NCBI GenBank assembly: GCA_033344775.1
Contig: JAWPMT010000005.1
Coordinates: forward strand, 1,409,501-1,473,500
Origin: Cytophagales bacterium
GTDB lineage: Bacteria; Bacteroidota; Bacteroidia; Cytophagales; Cyclobacteriaceae
Direction of reading: 5' to 3'
DNA: 64,000 bases
Under the pieces are notes generated by a model. The model made no database searches and was not told the DNA's origin. It was given only the letters and a program-made list of their open reading frames with translations. Shown here piece by piece: positions 18,773 through 28,608 of this stretch (its first letter is position 1; the number at the start of each line of letters is the position of its first letter). The position numbers and the translations under genes are program-made.

Positions 18773-19408
18773 TTAGTGAAAGAAAGAGCGAGAATTATTT
18801 TCCGCAGCAATTGATTCATCATCCAACGCAACCAGCGATTTCAATTGGCGTAAGCGATACCCCGACAAAGGCAAAGTGATCATGTCCGGGCCGGCATAAT
18901 ATCGAAATTGTATACTTTCTGCATCCATCACCATGTCCATGACTTTCTGACTAAGGTTATACTCCACTTTGTAGTTTTTCCTGGTTATCTGAGAATAACC
19001 TGTCACTACACTGATCTCCTCCTGATCGTCGTTCAAAGCTTTTCCTGTCTCTTCATCGATTTTTGTACTCAATTCACGATGAAAAGCGTCGATATCCAGG
19101 GTCACCACAATCCGATCATCCAAAATGAGATAGGCTTCTTTTTCCAATTCATGGCTACCCGGCCTGAATAGCAACAGGTCATAAAATTGATAGAAACTTT
19201 CATTATCCTGATCTATCTCTTTCACCACCGATTGATACATCTTCACCAGTGGTGTCCCGGGTTCGATTGGGAAATAGTAGACAATGTCCCATTCCAGGCG
19301 GGTGGATCCACGGGCTATGTCTTCCCGAACCTGGATTCCATCGGTAACCTGTAAGGAATAGCAACTGGTTAAGAGTAGCGATAAACAGAGGAGTCGAAAT
19401 GTGGCCAT
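18773..19408 (-). CDS. Lipoprotein of unknown function
   Basis: The chosen start (MATFRLLCLSLLLTSC) gives a lipobox LLTSC at about residue 12-16. An in-frame Met ten codons upstream would put charged residues ahead of a good signal. The 211-residue product is mostly beta-strand-like and polar (for example LEWDIVYYFPIEPGTPL). I do not recognise a family. It precedes the MFS gene on the same strand by about 36 bases. Confidence 0.65.
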   Translation of the reverse strand: MATFRLLCLSLLLTSCYSLQVTDGIQVREDIARGSTRLEWDIVYYFPIEPGTPLVKMYQSVVKEIDQDNESFYQFYDLLLFRPGSHELEKEAYLILDDRIVVTLDIDAFHRELSTKIDEETGKALNDDQEEISVVTGYSQITRKNYKVEYNLSQKVMDMVMDAESIQFRYYAGPDMITLPLSGYRLRQLKSLVALDDESIAAENNSRSFFH

Positions 19409-19483
19409 AGGAATAGTAGTTTTGACCATTACAGTCAAAAACCGTACCTGGCTTTCAATAACCGCAGAAATACATGAATGCTG

Positions 19484-19612
19484 CTAAGCGAAGGCTAAAC
19501 ATATTTCATACAAGTCATGCCTGATAGGAATCTTTGGAAATCGGATAGATATTCAATCTATTTTACAAAGACTCCCAAGGCCGTACGCGGAAGCGGAGTG
19601 ACCTTCGCTTAG
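19484..19612. repeat. 11-base inverted repeat downstream of prfB
   Basis: CTAAGCGAAGG (19484-19494) and CCTTCGCTTAG (19602-19612) are perfect inverse copies 129 bases end to end, in a non-coding gap of about 260 bases. It may be the ends of a small palindromic insertion. Nothing else in the gap was recognised. Confidence 0.4.
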
Positions 19613-19670
19613 GAGGGTCGAAGAACACTTAACTTTAGGATTTTATGGATTGGCCCTTAATTTCAAATGC

Positions 19671-20763
19671 TTAATCCGTGGGTTCTTGAGCTTGGAGCAG
19701 GACTGATTTAATGAAGTCATTGAGATCGCCATCGAGTACATTTTGCACGTCTGTACGTTCAAAGCCTGTCCGGGCATCTTTAATGAGCTTGTAGGGGTGC
19801 AAGACGTAATTCCTGATTTGCGAACCAAAATCAATCTTCATTTTTCCCGCTTCAACCTTGTCTCGTTCGACGTTACGTTTCTCTACTTCACGTTGATACA
19901 ATTGCGACTTCAGCATTTGCATGGCGCGTTCGCGGTTGGCCAATTGTGATCGCTCCACCTGACAAACTACGACAATACCTGTTGGCTTGTGTGTCAACTG
20001 CACTTTGGTTTCCACCTTGTTTACATTCTGACCTCCCGCACCACCGGACCTTGATGTCTGTAATTCAATGTCATTGGGGTTGATATCAATCTCGATGCTG
20101 TCATCCGCTACAGGATACACGTATACTGAAGCAAAGGAAGTATGTCTTCTTCCCCCACTATCGAAAGGAGAAATCCGCACCAATCGATGTACGCCATTTT
20201 CGGATTTCAGGAAGCCGTAAGCCAACGCTCCTTCAAATTCGAGGGTCACGGACTTCACTCCTGCCACATCACCAGCCTGAAAGTCAATTTCTTTGACTTT
20301 ATAGCCATTGGCTTCGCCCCACATGATGTACATCCGCATGAGGATACTGGCCCAATCATTACTTTCCGTACCACCGGCACCCGGTGTGATCTGAAGCATC
20401 GCCGAAAGCTGGTCCTCCTCTGAGGAAAGCATTTTCTTCATTTCCAGGTCTTCCAGCTTTTGCATGACCTTTTGGTATTCTGCTTCTACCTCCTCAGGAG
20501 AAGCTTCGTCCATTTCCGCGAATTCCTGAAGGGTTTCTACATCCTCCAGGCCACTGTGCAAATCTTCAAAACTGGTCGTCCAGGATTTTTTGGCACGAAT
20601 GGCTTTAAGCACTTTTTCCGCGCCGGCAGGGTCATTCCAAAAATCGGGTTGGGCTGTAACGAGTTCTTCCTCCTCTAGCTCCTTTTTCTTACGATCATAG
20701 TCAAAGGTACCCCCTCAAGGCATTAACACGAGCCTTTAAATCTTTCAGCTGATCAGCAGTCAT
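19671..20763 (-). CDS. prfB: Peptide chain release factor 2, with programmed +1 frameshift
   Basis: RF2 releases peptides at UAA and UGA. On the minus strand the gene starts at 20763 with [20 protein letters not shown] and meets an in-frame TGA at 20703-20701. The bases just before it are AGGGGG-TAC-CTT-TGA-C, essentially the E. coli RF2 autoregulatory frameshift site: an SD-like hexamer, CTT slippery codon and UGA stop. Moving +1 gives [13 protein letters not shown] and then the rest of the protein, about 363 residues. The codon-recognition segment and catalytic [20 protein letters not shown] motif are present. A gene called without the shift would wrongly start at 20612. Confidence 0.95.
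20696..20717 (-). promoter_or_regulatory. RF2 programmed frameshift signal
   Basis: On the minus strand: AGGGGG (20715-20710), TAC, CTT (20706-20704), TGA (20703-20701), then CTATG. Low RF2 lets the ribosome pause at UGA and slip from CUU to UUU in the +1 frame, so RF2 controls its own level. The mechanism is known from E. coli; here the sequence match is nearly exact. Confidence 0.92.
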
Positions 20764-20834
20764 ATCGGTGTGAAACTTATTTTTTTAGAGAGGCGAAATT
20801 AATGAAAACCCACCGTCTTATCCTAGTTGAAATC

Positions 20835-21935
20835 TTAAGCCCGATGCAAATAAATTTCCATCAAACCGGTGAATATCTCTGATGCTCCCAAATAAATCCC
20901 AACCCCATACGTCAGGTGATTCACGGTCAGGCTTTTGATGGCATAGGGTAAACCGGAAACATTAATAACACTGAAGGCTACCGCACTTAGTACGCCGCCG
21001 ACAATGAAAACCGGTGCATTGGGGGCCAGGATCAGCACAATAACGCCAATCAGCAACACACCAAATCCTACCATCAATACATTGGTCAGGTTTTGTTTAG
21101 ATACATATCCTCCGATCGCAAACGCCAGCAAGGCCGCAAATCCCAATAGTCCGAAAGAAACGTATTCTCCATTGATCGCGAACCCCTCAAAGGTAGTGTC
21201 CATGTAATCCGGAAGAAACTCCACCAAAAAGGCCTTGGCCACTCCTAACAACAACCCAATTACCAGAATGGCAAGAAAAGACATAAAAGTCTGCCCTTTA
21301 TTATAGGTTGACGCAAGCAATTGTTTTTTACGCTGAATTACTTCATCCGAGGAGACCAAATGGAATAAATAGCCGGAACCAGCAATTAATATACCGCCAA
21401 CCACGAAGGTTAAAGTATCACCGAAAAAGTGTACCAGACTTACCACGAGTGGCTCCAACGCATAAATCAATTCAGTCACCAAAAACAACACCCCCATGAC
21501 CATTGGCAGTTTTTGTACCGGCGCAAATGCCTCAATCATTGAATTAGCAGGACTGATGAAAAGGTTCATGGACACCAGCCACAAAATGATCATGAACGGA
21601 AGAAAAGGCCTTATTGCACTGACGGGTCCTGCACCAATGATGCTTGCCACAATCATGAAGATCATGGCAGTAGCTCCTATGCCAACAGTGAATATGATGA
21701 AGAACTTGCCGTTTTTCTTCATGATCCTATCCGCAAATAACCCGGCAATCGGGGGTATGACTACCAGCACTATCGCTTTGGTCACGATGAGAAAGTCCAC
21801 CAGCGAAGTAAAGTTGAACTTTTCCATGAGTACTGGCTGGTACTCGTGATAGGCGATCCAACTGATCACTACAGCGGCATTCAGGGCTGCCAGGCTATAA
21901 ATCTCACGCCATTTTACCGTATTATTTTCGGTCAT
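20835..21935 (-). CDS. Major facilitator superfamily-like membrane transporter
   Basis: The start chosen at MTENNTVKWREIYSLAALN gives 366 residues; the open frame extends 38 codons further upstream into non-membrane, basic sequence. About twelve hydrophobic segments are present, with an early loop PPIAGLFADRIMKKNGKFFI resembling the MFS 2-3 loop. The substrate is unknown. It lies behind prfB on the same strand, about 70 bases away from it. Confidence 0.78.
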   Translation of the reverse strand: MTENNTVKWREIYSLAALNAAVVISWIAYHEYQPVLMEKFNFTSLVDFLIVTKAIVLVVIPPIAGLFADRIMKKNGKFFIIFTVGIGATAMIFMIVASIIGAGPVSAIRPFLPFMIILWLVSMNLFISPANSMIEAFAPVQKLPMVMGVLFLVTELIYALEPLVVSLVHFFGDTLTFVVGGILIAGSGYLFHLVSSDEVIQRKKQLLASTYNKGQTFMSFLAILVIGLLLGVAKAFLVEFLPDYMDTTFEGFAINGEYVSFGLLGFAALLAFAIGGYVSKQNLTNVLMVGFGVLLIGVIVLILAPNAPVFIVGGVLSAVAFSVINVSGLPYAIKSLTVNHLTYGVGIYLGASEIFTGLMEIYLHRA

Positions 21936-22044
21936 GATGCTTAAAAATTGAGACTCGTCTAAGGGACAAGATAAAAAAAGTTTTGACAGTCCCTTAACTG
22001 TACCAGAAATCCGGCGGAAAAGATGCCTGGAGCGAATAAAAAAA

Positions 22045-22070
22045 GCCACACCCGAGGATATTCAGGTGCA
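22045..22070 (-). terminator. Intrinsic terminator, minus strand
   Basis: Read on the minus strand, CACCTGA pairs with TCGGGTG (one G-U pair) and is followed within a few bases by a run of seven T. It follows the gene at 22111-22752. Confidence 0.65.
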
Positions 22071-22110
22071 GCTATCGTTGCGTCCTTTTAGATTGATTGG
22101 GAGTATCTTG

Positions 22111-22752
22111 TCAGAAAGCGTAATTCACGATACGCACTTCCTTTTCGGCAAGGCTTTCAAGCTTTTTAAGTTCTTTTTCAAAAGCGCGGGTATTCTCTAC
22201 ATCCAGCAGTTTCTCGGCATTCTGCAGCAATGAGATCAGGTTATTCACCAATTCGGTCTTTGTTCGATGATCACATTCACCAGCAGCCTTTAGCTTCTTG
22301 CCATAGTCCTGGTAGATCGCGGAGTAAGCTTCATAGATGGGCTTCTTCCGCACATTGGATATCTCGCTTTCAATCATCAAAGCCTGATTTCCACCCTTCG
22401 CTTTAGAGATGTAGAGGTTATCGACGCGTTTTTTCAATTGAGAAACTTTATGCCAGGAATCGAAATACATTTGTCTTATCCGACGTTCGTCTTTATTAAT
22501 CGTCAGAAGCAATTCGTATCCGTATTGCAGTTTGGCAAAAGTCAGCTGGATCTCTTCAAGATCATCATTGTTGGGACTGCTTTCGTAAGCTTCGATTTGA
22601 TCCCTAAAAGCTTCAAAGTCTGCTTGAAATCGGTCTGGCAGGTAATTGATATTAAATGCCATCTCATCAACTTCATTTTTGATGGTTTCGATGGTGAGGC
22701 CTTGAGTACCACCCCATAGGGCAATACAAAAAGTCAATACTGAAAAAGTCAT
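22111..22752 (-). CDS. Exported helical protein of unknown function
   Basis: The 213-residue product begins with a hydrophobic signal-like stretch (MTFSVLTFCIALWGGTQG). It then consists of charged helices with coiled-coil character (DFEAFRDQIEAYESSPNNDD, AEKLLDVENTRAFEKELKKL). There is one cysteine in AAGECDHRTKTE. No family was recognised. The neighbours are membrane or lipoproteins on the same strand. Confidence 0.65.
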   Translation of the reverse strand: MTFSVLTFCIALWGGTQGLTIETIKNEVDEMAFNINYLPDRFQADFEAFRDQIEAYESSPNNDDLEEIQLTFAKLQYGYELLLTINKDERRIRQMYFDSWHKVSQLKKRVDNLYISKAKGGNQALMIESEISNVRKKPIYEAYSAIYQDYGKKLKAAGECDHRTKTELVNNLISLLQNAEKLLDVENTRAFEKELKKLESLAEKEVRIVNYAF

Positions 22753-22824
22753 TCAGATCAGGTAGTTTGGTGTCGTAGTATAATTTGGTCTTATCCTATA
22801 CAATTCAGGATACCATTCCCCTAG

Positions 22825-23271
22825 CTACCTGACGAAATTTATCTTTAGTTTCGACACATTCGATCTTAACATAAAGGACCAAAACACCACGACATACATG
22901 CCAAAGTTCAATATAGCAGCACCGAGAAATAGTGGCTTGATGTACCAATACACTTGAGGAGCAGGAACAGGGTTCAAAAGCTGATATCCGATATCAATGG
23001 CCCAAAAAGAGGCAATAGCAAGCAGGATCATTTTCGAAAGACGCCCGGCAATATCCAAAAAACTGTATACCATACCTCCCAACAACGTCAACAGGATCAG
23101 CAAAACGGAAAAGAACAAATTCAGGGCAAATAAGGACCATTCAATAATTGGTGGCAGGTCCTGGGTAAACCTGGACCATCCCCATTGATAAGGCAGAATA
23201 ATGTGATAGAGACCAATCAGCACACCATGTAAAGTCGCCACTTTGAGCAGGACATTCGCATATTTCATCAT
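22825..23271 (-). CDS. Four-helix membrane protein of unknown function
   Basis: The 148-residue product has four hydrophobic segments: LLKVATLHGVLIGLYHIILP, SLFALNLFFSVLLILLTLLG, LLAIASFWAIDIGYQL and LFLGAAILNFGMYVVVFWSF. It has a basic tail. It lies 7 bases after the stop of the upstream lipoprotein gene and is probably cotranscribed with it. I cannot name a family. Confidence 0.65.
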   Translation of the reverse strand: MMKYANVLLKVATLHGVLIGLYHIILPYQWGWSRFTQDLPPIIEWSLFALNLFFSVLLILLTLLGGMVYSFLDIAGRLSKMILLAIASFWAIDIGYQLLNPVPAPQVYWYIKPLFLGAAILNFGMYVVVFWSFMLRSNVSKLKINFVR

Positions 23272-23278
23272 CTATGGC

Positions 23279-23989
23279 TTATTTAAAGCTAAAAGTCACC
23301 TGTCCTTCTTCGAGTACTTCCGGTATTGTGCCGTCGAATGCTTCTTCAAGCGTGGACAATCCCATTTCCTTTCGGCGTTCATTCACCTTTTCCATATCAG
23401 CAATTGGCCACAAGAATTGTTCTCCATTTAAGATCAACATTTGACTTCCGTAAAGCTGAGGCTCTCCATTTTTCATCAAAATCCGGTCTTGCAAGTAAGC
23501 CACATATCCAGCAGGAGTTTCTCCTTTTTTTGCTGATTCTAACATGACAGGCAAATACTTTTCCTGGATCTCAAAATTGTGTTGAACAATAAGAAAGGCC
23601 GTCTTATTGGCCATTCGACTGGTAACACTGCGATCCGGCCAGCCATACCGACCAAAAATTTCATCCAGTCTCTTCGCATTTTTTTCGTCTTGTTCAGTAA
23701 ATTCCTTTTCCGCCATTTTGTGTTTCTCCGCCACCAATTGAAATGTCGGATCATCTTCTCCTTTCGTTTCCCGCAACTCATTCAACCACTCTTCGATATA
23801 ACCTTCGGTGAATCGTAAGAATTGATCATCGTCATACATGTTTTCCAATTCATGAATCACTGCCTCTGGAAATCTAGTTTCATCCCGGACCTGCTGATCA
23901 TTAGACGCTGAAGTTTGCGAGGAACAACTCCATTGGATCAGTCCAATCATGATAATTGTGCAAATCGCTAGTTTCTTGTTTCTTACCAT
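23279..23989 (-). CDS. DUF6624-like lipoprotein
   Basis: Start at MVRNKKLAICTIIMIGLIQW gives a signal with lipobox WSC-S at about residue 20-22. An upstream in-frame Met would add 33 residues that overlap the promoter area of the divergent LytTR gene. The 236-residue product has a segment NAKRLDEIFGRYGWPDRSVT, followed by FLIVQHNFEIQEKYLPVMLE and YLQDRILMKNGEPQLYGSQM. That pattern (Asn, YGWP, QHA/QHN, LP, DR, QxYGTQ) is the DUF6624 domain as I remember it. Function is unknown. Confidence 0.65.
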   Translation of the reverse strand: MVRNKKLAICTIIMIGLIQWSCSSQTSASNDQQVRDETRFPEAVIHELENMYDDDQFLRFTEGYIEEWLNELRETKGEDDPTFQLVAEKHKMAEKEFTEQDEKNAKRLDEIFGRYGWPDRSVTSRMANKTAFLIVQHNFEIQEKYLPVMLESAKKGETPAGYVAYLQDRILMKNGEPQLYGSQMLILNGEQFLWPIADMEKVNERRKEMGLSTLEEAFDGTIPEVLEEGQVTFSFK

Positions 23990-24088
23990 TCGTATTAATT
24001 TGTAATTGTAGGATTGCAATCGTAGCGCCGGTTTTTCAGGCGAAAAAAGTATTGTGACCAACAACCTGCTAATTGTGACCATTGACAC

Positions 24089-24877
24089 ATGATACCATCC
24101 TTGCTTCGAGAACCTTTTATCCTACCGGAACATATATACAGCACAATCAAGCGCAAGCTCCTGATCGGTTCTTTGTTTGTTGTGGTATTTGCGGTAAGTG
24201 ACCCTTTTCGATTGCACCTTGGAGGCATTATCATGTTACTGCTGGGAATCAGCTTTTTGATGATCGCGATTGTGCTGCAGTTGGGGCTGGACCGACTCAA
24301 TCTTGTATTGTCCAAAAAGATCAATTGGACAGTCGCACATGAAATCGTAAAAACCCTTTTTTATCTGCTACTATTGGGCAGTACTGTTGCGTTCATCTTC
24401 CATTTACTCGGATGGATCAAACTCAATCTGGAAGCATGGTTAAAGTTTCAGTTCTTTACCTTGCTCTACGGAGTAATCCCAGTAGCCATTTCTATTTTAC
24501 ATCGACAAAACAAACGACTACTAGAACTTCTTCAAGCATCTCAACCAAATGATCAGGCCATCGAACTACTAGGTAGTGACAAACAAAAATATAGCGGTAC
24601 CCTTGACGAAATTCGCTATCTGAAGGCCGATGAGAATTATGTAATTATCGTGGAGAAGGATCAGCGTTTTCATGTCCGTATGACCATGAAAAACGCGCAA
24701 GAGCAATTGTCGAAGGGTGGTTTTTTACGCGTTCACCGATCCTACCTGGTCAATTCCGCTGCTATCAAATCCATCAGATCACGGCATCTGATGCTTACAG
24801 ATGATGAACAAATACCCATTTCTCGCAGCTTCAGGTCCGAATACGTTCGGGGATTGCATCATATAAAGCCTTCCTGA
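24089..24877 (+). CDS. Membrane-anchored LytTR transcriptional regulator
   Basis: The 262-residue product has four hydrophobic segments in the first 140 residues (for example LLIGSLFVVVFAV, GIIMLLLGISFLMIAIVLQL). A C-terminal LytTR DNA-binding domain follows from about 165, with IRYLKADENYVIIVEKDQRF, QLSKGGFLRVHRSYLVNSAA and the ending IPISRSFRSEYVRGL. It has no receiver domain, so it is not a normal two-component regulator; a membrane-borne sensor role is inferred. It is divergent from the DUF6624-like lipoprotein, which may be a target. Confidence 0.85.
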   Translation: MIPSLLREPFILPEHIYSTIKRKLLIGSLFVVVFAVSDPFRLHLGGIIMLLLGISFLMIAIVLQLGLDRLNLVLSKKINWTVAHEIVKTLFYLLLLGSTVAFIFHLLGWIKLNLEAWLKFQFFTLLYGVIPVAISILHRQNKRLLELLQASQPNDQAIELLGSDKQKYSGTLDEIRYLKADENYVIIVEKDQRFHVRMTMKNAQEQLSKGGFLRVHRSYLVNSAAIKSIRSRHLMLTDDEQIPISRSFRSEYVRGLHHIKPS

Positions 24878-24984
24878 AGTACCGACCAACGCTTTCCAAG
24901 GCCTAGATCAGGCCTATCCTTCTGTCACTTTCATCATAACACAACGTAACCTTATTTGTTTTCTGACGTCAAAACAAATAGAAA

Positions 24985-25308
24985 ATGGAAAATATCAGTA
25001 ATCAGGAAGAACTGGTCTTGTTATCAGTTGGTGCACTTTATCCGGACGCCTATGCTTATGCGATCAAAGAAGAGATCAAAAAGGAGTCCGGCAAAAACAT
25101 GTCACTTGGCACCATTCACACCATTCTTTATCGACTCGAAAATGAAGGGCTGCTAAAGTCGCATATGGGCGGCAGTTCCAATAAAAGAGGCGGCAGAAGT
25201 AAGCGTTTGTTCAGCCTCACGGCGAAAGGATATCAGATGGCAGAAGATCTAAGAAAACTTCGCCAGTCTTTGTGGAGCAGGATCTCACCCGACCAAATCA
25301 GTTTCTGA
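24985..25308 (+). CDS. PadR-family transcriptional regulator
   Basis: The 107-residue winged-helix protein starts NQEELVLLSVGALYPDAYAYAI and has the PadR core GTIHTILYRLENEGLLKSHM followed by KRLFSLTAKGYQMAEDLRKL. In Cytophagales such PadR proteins precede FtsX-type permeases carrying a small prefix domain. That gene begins four bases downstream here, and the pair probably forms one regulated unit. Confidence 0.9.
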   Translation: MENISNQEELVLLSVGALYPDAYAYAIKEEIKKESGKNMSLGTIHTILYRLENEGLLKSHMGGSSNKRGGRSKRLFSLTAKGYQMAEDLRKLRQSLWSRISPDQISF

Positions 25309-25311
25309 ACC

Positions 25312-27954
25312 ATGAGTCGCCGGCCACCTAAACTTGCCCAATATTTTGTTCAATGGTTCTGTGATGATACCTGGAAAGACGAAGTATTAGGTGATCTCGA
25401 AGAGCAGTTCCTCGATAACATGGAAAAGTCTCTTTGGCTTGCAAGACTGATCTATTGGTGGGAAGCTTTCCGTTTCCTCCGCCCCCATATTCTTAGAAAA
25501 ACTCAAAAACTCAATCATACCATGATGACGATCAATCATATCAAGATCTCCTATCGCAACCTGGCGAGGAACAAAGTCTACGCTTTCATCAACATCATTG
25601 GCCTTTCCGTGGGCATTGCCAGCATGATCCTGATTGGTTTGTATGTGCACTTCGAAACTTCTTATGACCAATTTTTCTCGAATAGCGAGCGTATCTATCG
25701 GGTAGCCCTTCATCGGGTCTATCCCACCCGAACCAAGGATTTTGGCACCTCTTCTATCAATCTTGCACCTGTCTTAAAGCGAGACTATCCGCAAGTAGAG
25801 GAAGCCACCCGCCTGCATCGACTCTTCTTCCAAAACGAAATACCGGTGCAAATTGAGGGTCGAGACAAGGCATTCATTGAAAAACGTTTTCTCTTTGCTG
25901 ACTCGCTTTTCTTCCGGGTTTTTGAACATCCATTTATCCATGGTAATCCAGCCACTGCCCTGGATGGGGAATCTTCGGTAGTGATCACACGATCTACCGC
26001 CTTGAAGTATTTCGGGACAGATGCCGCGCTCAATCGCACCATCAACCTGAGTGGTCAGACCGCTGAAATCACAGGGGTTATTGAAGACATTCCGGATAAT
26101 TCGCACATCCATTTTGACCTGCTTGGCACCATTACCGGGCTAGGTTTTCTGGATCAGGCCATTGCAACGAACAACTGGACCAATCCCTGGGTCTATTCCT
26201 ATGTGAAGCTACACGAAGGTGCTGATCCGGACGCCCTGGAAGCGCAATTTGATGACATGGTGGCTAAAAATGGTAATGCCGAACTTTCTTCCTCGCTTGG
26301 TGCTGATTGGCAAGAGGCTGGACATGCTTTCGAATATTACATGCAGCCTGTTTCTTCTATTCACCTTGAGTCGCAGTTGGATGTAGAGGTAGAGCCAAAT
26401 GGCAGCCTGGCCTTTGTGTATGTATTAACCGCTATCGCCTTTTTCATCCTGATCATTAGTTCAATCAATTTCATCAACCTTTCTATCGCCCGATCTACGG
26501 AACGTGCCAAAGAAGTTGGCATTCGCAAGGTGCTAGGTTCATTTAGGAGTATTCTCATCGGTCAATTCCTGACAGAATCAGTATTCATCTGCTTTTTGTC
26601 ATCCATACTTGCCCTTGGAGTATTGTACCTGTTCATTCCCAATTTCAATCAACTAGTGGGCACTCACCTACACTACTCTACGCTCATTCATCCAGTAGCT
26701 ATTGGGGGTATACTCGCTTTTATTTTATTAACCGGCGTACTTTCGGGGCTATATCCAGCCATAAGCATCTCTTCATTACTTCCCTCCAGAGTACTCAAGG
26801 GAAGTTTCAAATCCAGCAGTAAAGGCGTTTGGCTTAGGAATGCGCTGATCATGGTCCAATTCCTAATTTCCATCGTGATGATCTCTGGGTCTGTTGTGGC
26901 ATTTCAACAAATGGACTTCCTCCAAAATAAAAACCTCGGCTTTGATCAGGATAATGTATTGGTGGTAAAACAGGCGTTTAATCTTGCAGAAAACTACCAG
27001 TCCTTTCAAAATGAATTGGCTTCCATTCCAGGTGTAATGGAAATTGGTGCGGCAACTTTGCTTCCAGGTTCATTTCACGGCAGTGGCGTTTTTAAATGCA
27101 CCAATCCTGAAATTCCTGATGTAAGAGCCAATACTTGTTCCGCAGATGATAATTATTTCAATGCCATGGATTTTGAACTGATAGAAGGCCGATTTTTCGA
27201 GGAGCGGTTTGATGACTCTTTGTCAGTTGTTGTGAATGAGGCTTTTTTAATTGCTATGGGCATTGAAGAAGCAAACAATCACAAATTGTATTCCGCAACA
27301 GCGGATGGCTCCAGGGGGCCAGAAAGAACCATCATCGGAGTGGTCAAGGATTATAATTTCTATTCCCTTCATTCTGAAGTTGGGCCGATGATCGTCTTTA
27401 ATACCTCGCCCGGGGTTTCCTTATCCAATGTGGTGGTTCGTGTAAATTCAACTAACACTACAGAAGTAATTCGTTCAATTGAAAGGCTATGGCAGGAAAT
27501 GAGTCAAGAGAATTTCAACTATTCGTTTTTGGATCAGGATCTTCAGCAACAGTATGAATCAGATAACAATACCGCTAAGATGTTCAACATATTTACGTAC
27601 ATCGCAATCATCATGTCCTGCACAGGGCTATTTGCTCTTGCTACTTATGTGGTCAATCAGCGGAGTAAGGAAATGGGCATTCGAAAGGTATTGGGTGCCT
27701 CACTACCACACATCATTGCTGTTTTCTCTAAGGAATTTATCATTTTGATCAGTGTGGCCTTCGTGATCGGAATTCCAATTGCCTTTTATGCTCTCAACGA
27801 GTGGTTATCGAGTTTTGCATATCACGTCAGTGTCGGTGTGCTTTCCTTTGCAATTGCGGGTGTGTTAACCGCTATGCTCGTATTGATCACAGTGAGTTAT
27901 CAGGCATTAAAAATTGCCACAATCAATCCGGTGAAGGTGTTGAGGAGTGAATGA
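25312..27954 (+). CDS. FtsX/MacB-type ABC transporter permease with PadR-linked prefix domain
   Basis: The 880-residue inner-membrane protein starts with a prefix of about 75 residues (PPKLAQYFVQWFCDDTWKDE), the permease prefix domain seen in proteins coupled to PadR. Two MacB-like halves follow. Each has a periplasmic core domain and FtsX helices, with KISYRNLARNKVYAFINIIG near 85 and the paired signatures AKEVGIRKVLGS and SKEMGIRKVLGASL. No ATPase is encoded beside it. Export of peptides or a signalling role is inferred from the family. Confidence 0.88.
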   Translation: MSRRPPKLAQYFVQWFCDDTWKDEVLGDLEEQFLDNMEKSLWLARLIYWWEAFRFLRPHILRKTQKLNHTMMTINHIKISYRNLARNKVYAFINIIGLSVGIASMILIGLYVHFETSYDQFFSNSERIYRVALHRVYPTRTKDFGTSSINLAPVLKRDYPQVEEATRLHRLFFQNEIPVQIEGRDKAFIEKRFLFADSLFFRVFEHPFIHGNPATALDGESSVVITRSTALKYFGTDAALNRTINLSGQTAEITGVIEDIPDNSHIHFDLLGTITGLGFLDQAIATNNWTNPWVYSYVKLHEGADPDALEAQFDDMVAKNGNAELSSSLGADWQEAGHAFEYYMQPVSSIHLESQLDVEVEPNGSLAFVYVLTAIAFFILIISSINFINLSIARSTERAKEVGIRKVLGSFRSILIGQFLTESVFICFLSSILALGVLYLFIPNFNQLVGTHLHYSTLIHPVAIGGILAFILLTGVLSGLYPAISISSLLPSRVLKGSFKSSSKGVWLRNALIMVQFLISIVMISGSVVAFQQMDFLQNKNLGFDQDNVLVVKQAFNLAENYQSFQNELASIPGVMEIGAATLLPGSFHGSGVFKCTNPEIPDVRANTCSADDNYFNAMDFELIEGRFFEERFDDSLSVVVNEAFLIAMGIEEANNHKLYSATADGSRGPERTIIGVVKDYNFYSLHSEVGPMIVFNTSPGVSLSNVVVRVNSTNTTEVIRSIERLWQEMSQENFNYSFLDQDLQQQYESDNNTAKMFNIFTYIAIIMSCTGLFALATYVVNQRSKEMGIRKVLGASLPHIIAVFSKEFIILISVAFVIGIPIAFYALNEWLSSFAYHVSVGVLSFAIAGVLTAMLVLITVSYQALKIATINPVKVLRSE

Positions 27955-27958
27955 TTAC

Positions 27959-28372
27959 TTATTCCTTGGCTACAAAATAGCCCAATCCATTTTCGATTTC
28001 GCCTTTAACAAGGGTGTCTGCTTTGATCACCGTTGAAGTAACTGCCACTGCGTCTTCATGCTGTACCCATAGCATGTATTCCTGGCCGGAAACAATTTCC
28101 AGATCAGAGCCATAGTAGCCATAAAAACCAGGTTTACCAGCAATTTCATTAAGTAAGTAGGTGACGCCTTGTGAGAGTAATCTCACGTCAGCATTGGATA
28201 CGGGTTTGGCATGTTCCAAGCCATGCTTATCAACTAACCTGACACTGATGTTTTCTACCGGCTCACCTGATCTGATACTGGCTTCCACCACCAATTGTTG
28301 TGTCTTCTCTTTACTTACGCATTGTGAGAAGAGTAGAGGAACAAGTAAGATTTTGAAGAAGCGAGCAATCAT
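27959..28372 (-). CDS. Small lipoprotein, DUF4249-like N-terminal fold
   Basis: The 137-residue product has a signal with lipobox LLFSQC at about residue 13-18. Its body LVVEASIRSGEPVENISVRL, AKPVSNADVRLLSQGVTYLL and GFYGYYGSDLEIVSGQEYML resembles the start of DUF4249 outer-membrane-associated proteins, which are normally more than twice as long. It may be a stand-alone domain or a remnant. It is convergent with the permease gene, with four bases between stops. Confidence 0.55.
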   Translation of the reverse strand: MIARFFKILLVPLLFSQCVSKEKTQQLVVEASIRSGEPVENISVRLVDKHGLEHAKPVSNADVRLLSQGVTYLLNEIAGKPGFYGYYGSDLEIVSGQEYMLWVQHEDAVAVTSTVIKADTLVKGEIENGLGYFVAKE

Positions 28373-28608
28373 AATGGTGGTGTTTGAAAAGCTATCTCTA
28401 AGATATTGACCTCATTAATATACGTACCTACTTATTCGACAGATCCCTGCAAGTTGAAGGTGAATGACATGGAGCCAATGATAAGCTGCTACTCGTTCAT
28501 ACCTCAAAATCATCGCCATCCATGGCTTCCTCTTAATAATCCTGGAGCTTACTCACCCGGATTTACTGAATTATGGATAATTTCGGAGAACTGACTTAAT
28601 TTGATTGC

